From positions 578,811-642,810 of the forward strand of contig CABZHT010000001.1 in the NCBI GenBank assembly GCA_902525615.1: a stretch of 64,000 bases of DNA. Direction: 5' to 3'. The notes under the pieces are model-generated. The model was not told where the DNA came from. It did no database searches and saw nothing but the letters and a program-made list of their open reading frames with translations. Shown in pieces: positions 61,385 through 64,000 of the stretch. Positions within the stretch are counted from its first letter, which is position 1. Every line of letters begins with the position of its first letter. This DNA is from an uncultured Fidelibacterota bacterium (GTDB lineage: Bacteria > Fidelibacterota > Marinisomatia > Marinisomatales > Marinisomataceae). Made by a program: the position numbers and the translations under genes.

Positions 61385-63220
61385 ATGAAAGAATCATCAC
61401 TAAATAGATTATTTAGATTTGTATTGGCTCATTGGCCATTTCTTCTTCTGTCCACTTTAGCAGCTTTTTTCTTTGTTATTTTCAATAGTGCATCCATTTG
61501 GATCACTGCCACAATGATTAATAATATCTTAATTGATTTCAACGAAATGTTGGTCGAAAATCAGCGACTTTCAAGCTTAAGTGAACTAACAATGAATGAC
61601 AGGCTTAAGTTATTTTCCAATAGTTTACTTTTAAAAGATACAGCCATAAGCACAGTTTCAGCAGTGTGTGTTGCACTTATTATAGTTTTTTCGGCAAAAA
61701 ATATATCGCTGTATATAAAAAATATTACCCTTTCAATTGTTCAATACCGATTAATACGTGACTTGAGAAATAAGCTATACAGCCACTTCCATTATCTTTC
61801 TTTATCCTATTTTAACAAAAATAAATCAGGAGAATTAACTGCTGTTTTGGTAAATGATATTGATAATATGAGAAACTCATTATCTATCATGTTTCAAAAG
61901 TTATTTGTTGAGCCAATCAATATTATCATTTTAATGAGTTTGCTATTTATTGTAAGTACAAAACTTGCTTTAATTGCACTTTTAATTATACCGGTTAGTG
62001 GTATAATAATTTTTGGTATTTCTCATAGTATTAGAAGAAGATCTGCAAGAAGTCAGGCTCAATTAGCTGGTATGACTTCTATGATAGCTGAAACAATTGG
62101 TTCAATGAGAATTGTTAAAGCTTTTGCTACTAAAGGTTTTGAAATCAATAGATTTGCTAAAGAAACTCAAAAGTATTATAAATTAATGTTAAGGAGAGAT
62201 AGGTTAAGATTTGTTTCTTCTCCTGTTTCTGAAACATTTGGTGCAACCATTGCAGCCTTATTATTGTGGGTAGGCGCAAGAGATGTATTAGTTATTGAAT
62301 CAATTAGCTCAGAAGATTTTTTAAGATTTATTCTTTTACTTTTTAGCTTATTCCAGCCGTTAAAAAACTTAACAAATGTTGTAAATGAATTGCAAAATGG
62401 ACTTGCATCTGCAGATAGAGTATTTGCAATAATGGATATTAATTCTGATATACAAGATATTGATAATGCTGTAGAGGTAAATGATTTAAAAAACACACTA
62501 TCTTTTGATAATGTATCTTTTTCTTATGGAGATGAGAAAGATAAAGTATTAAATGATATCAATTTCCAAATAAATAAAGGAGAAATCCTTGCATTGGTTG
62601 GCCCTAGTGGAGCTGGAAAATCTACTTTAGTAGATTTAATACCAAGATTTTACGATACGTTAAGCGGTTCAATCAAAATTGATGGAAAGGATATTAAAGA
62701 ACTTAAGATTAATTCATTGCGATCTTTGATGGGAATTGTCACTCAAGAAACATTTCTTTTTGATGACAGTGTTAAGGCAAACATTGCATATGGTGTTGAA
62801 AATATTTCGGACGACAAGATTAAGGATGCAGCAATAGCTGCTAATGCTCATGAATTTATCAAAAAGCTCCCTAATGGATACAATACTATCATTGGCGAAA
62901 GAGGAGTATCGCTATCAGGTGGGCAAAAACAAAGAATTGCTATAGCAAGAGCAATTGTAAAGAATCCCCCTATTTTAATATTAGATGAAGCTACGTCATC
63001 ACTAGATAGCGAATCTGAAAAGCATGTCCAATCAGCAATTGAAAATCTAATGAGCGAGAGAACGGTATTTGTAATTGCACATAGGCTTTCAACAGTACAC
63101 AATGCTAATAAAATCTTAGTACTAGAAAATGGACAAATTGTACAAGAAGGTAAGCATGATGAGCTGGTAAATATTGATGGATTATATAAACAATTACACA
63201 AAATGCAATTTCGAACTTAA
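61385..63220 (+). CDS. msbA: ABC exporter, MsbA-like
   Basis: Predicted 611 residues. Six membrane helices (about 12-330) with a short-loop exporter topology, then the nucleotide-binding domain: Walker A VGPSGAGKST near 406, signature LSGGQKQRIAIAR near 510, Walker B ILILDEATSSLD near 530 and switch His (VIAHRLST). It is a half-transporter that dimerises; MsbA-type lipid flippase is the closest general type, but drug or peptide export is possible, so the symbol is tentative. Confidence 0.8.
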   Translation: MKESSLNRLFRFVLAHWPFLLLSTLAAFFFVIFNSASIWITATMINNILIDFNEMLVENQRLSSLSELTMNDRLKLFSNSLLLKDTAISTVSAVCVALIIVFSAKNISLYIKNITLSIVQYRLIRDLRNKLYSHFHYLSLSYFNKNKSGELTAVLVNDIDNMRNSLSIMFQKLFVEPINIIILMSLLFIVSTKLALIALLIIPVSGIIIFGISHSIRRRSARSQAQLAGMTSMIAETIGSMRIVKAFATKGFEINRFAKETQKYYKLMLRRDRLRFVSSPVSETFGATIAALLLWVGARDVLVIESISSEDFLRFILLLFSLFQPLKNLTNVVNELQNGLASADRVFAIMDINSDIQDIDNAVEVNDLKNTLSFDNVSFSYGDEKDKVLNDINFQINKGEILALVGPSGAGKSTLVDLIPRFYDTLSGSIKIDGKDIKELKINSLRSLMGIVTQETFLFDDSVKANIAYGVENISDDKIKDAAIAANAHEFIKKLPNGYNTIIGERGVSLSGGQKQRIAIARAIVKNPPILILDEATSSLDSESEKHVQSAIENLMSERTVFVIAHRLSTVHNANKILVLENGQIVQEGKHDELVNIDGLYKQLHKMQFRT

Positions 63221-63233
63221 ATTATATTAAGCA

Positions 63234-64000
63234 ATGGGGAAATTAAAAGAACATCTATCAAAGAAAATTCCAGATTGGAGATATAATTATCGTCAACTTC
63301 TTGATGAAAAAGGCGATGCTGTAACAAGCACTGTTACTATTGATAAAGCTTATTCTGGAATGAAAGGTGTCAAGGGTATGATATGTGACACCTCATCAGT
63401 TACTGCTGATGCTGGTCTTCATGTAAGAGGAAAACATATTCTTGATCTAGTTGATTTAAAACCTGAAGAAATCCTATACTTATTATTAATTGGTGAGCTT
63501 CCTGATGAAGATGCGTTACTTGATTTACAACATGATTTAAAGGAGAGAAGTACTGTTCCAGATTACGTTTGGGAGGTTCTTTCTGGCATGCCAAAAGATT
63601 CTCATCCTATGGCTATGTTTAACACAGCAATTTTATCAATGCAAAAGGAAAGTAAGTTTGCTGAAGCTTATGATTTAGTTGTTTCTAAAGGAGATTATTG
63701 GGAAAGTACTCTTGAAGATGGTTTAAATATCATTGCTAAATTACCTGCTATTGGTGCTTCTGTTTATAGAACAAGATTTGACAAGGGAGACAGGTTAGAA
63801 GCAAGTGATTCAGTTGATTGGTCTGAAAACTTCTTACAAATGATGGGAATAGATTATTCAGATGATATGTTAAAAATGATGCAATTATATTTGATGCTTC
63901 ATTGTGATCATGAAGGTGGAAATGTCAGCACATTTAGTGCATTAACTGTTAATTCTGCTTTATCTGATCCATACTATTCACTATCTGCTGGCTTGAATGG
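63234..64000 (+). CDS. gltA: Citrate synthase, mitochondrial/eukaryote-like type (3'-truncated by window)
   Basis: First 255 residues of a protein that runs past the window. It begins MGKLKEHLSKKIPDWRYN; GLHVRGKHILDLV, EEILYLLLIGELPDE and the catalytic HCDHEGGNVSTF near residue 222 identify citrate synthase. The HEGGN form is that of the mitochondrial-like branch (as in Geobacter) rather than the hexameric E. coli form, which reads HEQN. It condenses acetyl-CoA and oxaloacetate. The gene starts 13 bases after the ABC transporter. Confidence 0.93.
   Translation, partial: MGKLKEHLSKKIPDWRYNYRQLLDEKGDAVTSTVTIDKAYSGMKGVKGMICDTSSVTADAGLHVRGKHILDLVDLKPEEILYLLLIGELPDEDALLDLQHDLKERSTVPDYVWEVLSGMPKDSHPMAMFNTAILSMQKESKFAEAYDLVVSKGDYWESTLEDGLNIIAKLPAIGASVYRTRFDKGDRLEASDSVDWSENFLQMMGIDYSDDMLKMMQLYLMLHCDHEGGNVSTFSALTVNSALSDPYYSLSAGLN

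Noticed and set aside
1..64000. CRISPR array or defence island
   Set aside because: No regularly spaced repeats and no cas, toxin-antitoxin or restriction genes; the Cas4-like nuclease stands without them.

Overview
The window is an AT-rich (roughly 30% GC by eye), very gene-dense bacterial chromosome segment. Content points to the Fibrobacterota-Chlorobiota-Bacteroidota-Marinimicrobia supergroup: a SprA/Sov-type translocon protein, DUF2480, DUF6702 and GlmU-like left-handed helix proteins, many short lipoproteins with Leu/Ile-rich lipoboxes, a SUF operon and a two-subunit 2-oxoglutarate:ferredoxin oxidoreductase. The low GC, short intergenic spaces and overlapping genes fit a streamlined marine lineage. 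Marinimicrobia (SAR406) is my best guess, a marine Bacteroidota the alternative; no rRNA is present to settle it.

Layout. 1-8.8 kb: giant SprA-like protein followed by an M28 peptidase, an EEP-family phosphohydrolase and a TPR protein, overlapping as one operon. 8.8-12.7 kb (minus): rng-rplU-rpmA-mdh and a secreted protein. 12.8-19.3 kb: CysQ-like phosphatase, glutaryl-CoA-type dehydrogenase, BirA, LysM lipoprotein, acyl-CoA mutase, a beta-helix acyltransferase-like protein and a small zinc-binding protein. 19.4-23.1 kb: etfB-etfA and a membrane Fe-S oxidoreductase that would pass electrons from acyl-CoA dehydrogenases to quinone. 23.1-29.5 kb (minus): a nine-gene SUF iron-sulfur cluster operon (DUF59 gene-sufA-sufB-sufC-sufD-sufE-sufT-sufS-DUF2480). 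29.6-35.9 kb: korA-korB-fumC-pbp1A, every junction overlapping; then a convergent LptF/LptG permease. 37.3-40.9 kb: tRNA-His and tRNA-Pro, then a 3.4-kb insertion bounded by a perfect 45-bp copy of the tRNA-Pro 3' end, carrying one large modular surface lipoprotein and no recombinase. 40.9-45.5 kb: MORN-type protein, Trp-rich protein, AlkB-type hydroxylase, an aldo/keto reductase fused to a CCGNGC cysteine cluster, a coupled Cas4/RecB-like nuclease, and convergent YiiX-like and EthD-like genes. 45.6-54.3 kb: M1 peptidase, DUF6702, lgt, dcd, yidD, lipocalin, ZupT, glutathione peroxidase, a TlpA-like lipoprotein with a coupled 48-codon membrane micro-ORF, and an outer membrane barrel. 54.4-58.6 kb: Rieske oxygenase and ribD-ribE-ribBA-ribH. 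58.65-59.03 kb: tRNA-Asn, a structured intergenic element, a terminator and tRNA-Glu. 59.1-64 kb: CGFS glutaredoxin, exonuclease III, a lipase-like hydrolase, GNAT acetyltransferase, MsbA-like ABC transporter and the start of a mitochondrial-type citrate synthase.

Together the genes describe an oxygen-using heterotroph with a TCA cycle built from citrate synthase, KorAB, FumC and Mdh, acyl-CoA oxidation through ETF, and Fe-S supply by SUF. The most interesting items are the integrase-less tRNA-Pro island with its compositionally chimeric lipoprotein, the systematic overlap of convergent genes (four pairs share exactly four bases of interlocked stop codons), the cysteine-cluster/AKR fusion coupled to a nuclease, a tRNA-Asn with a Gln-like body, and a C-rich decamer shared by two structured intergenic elements.
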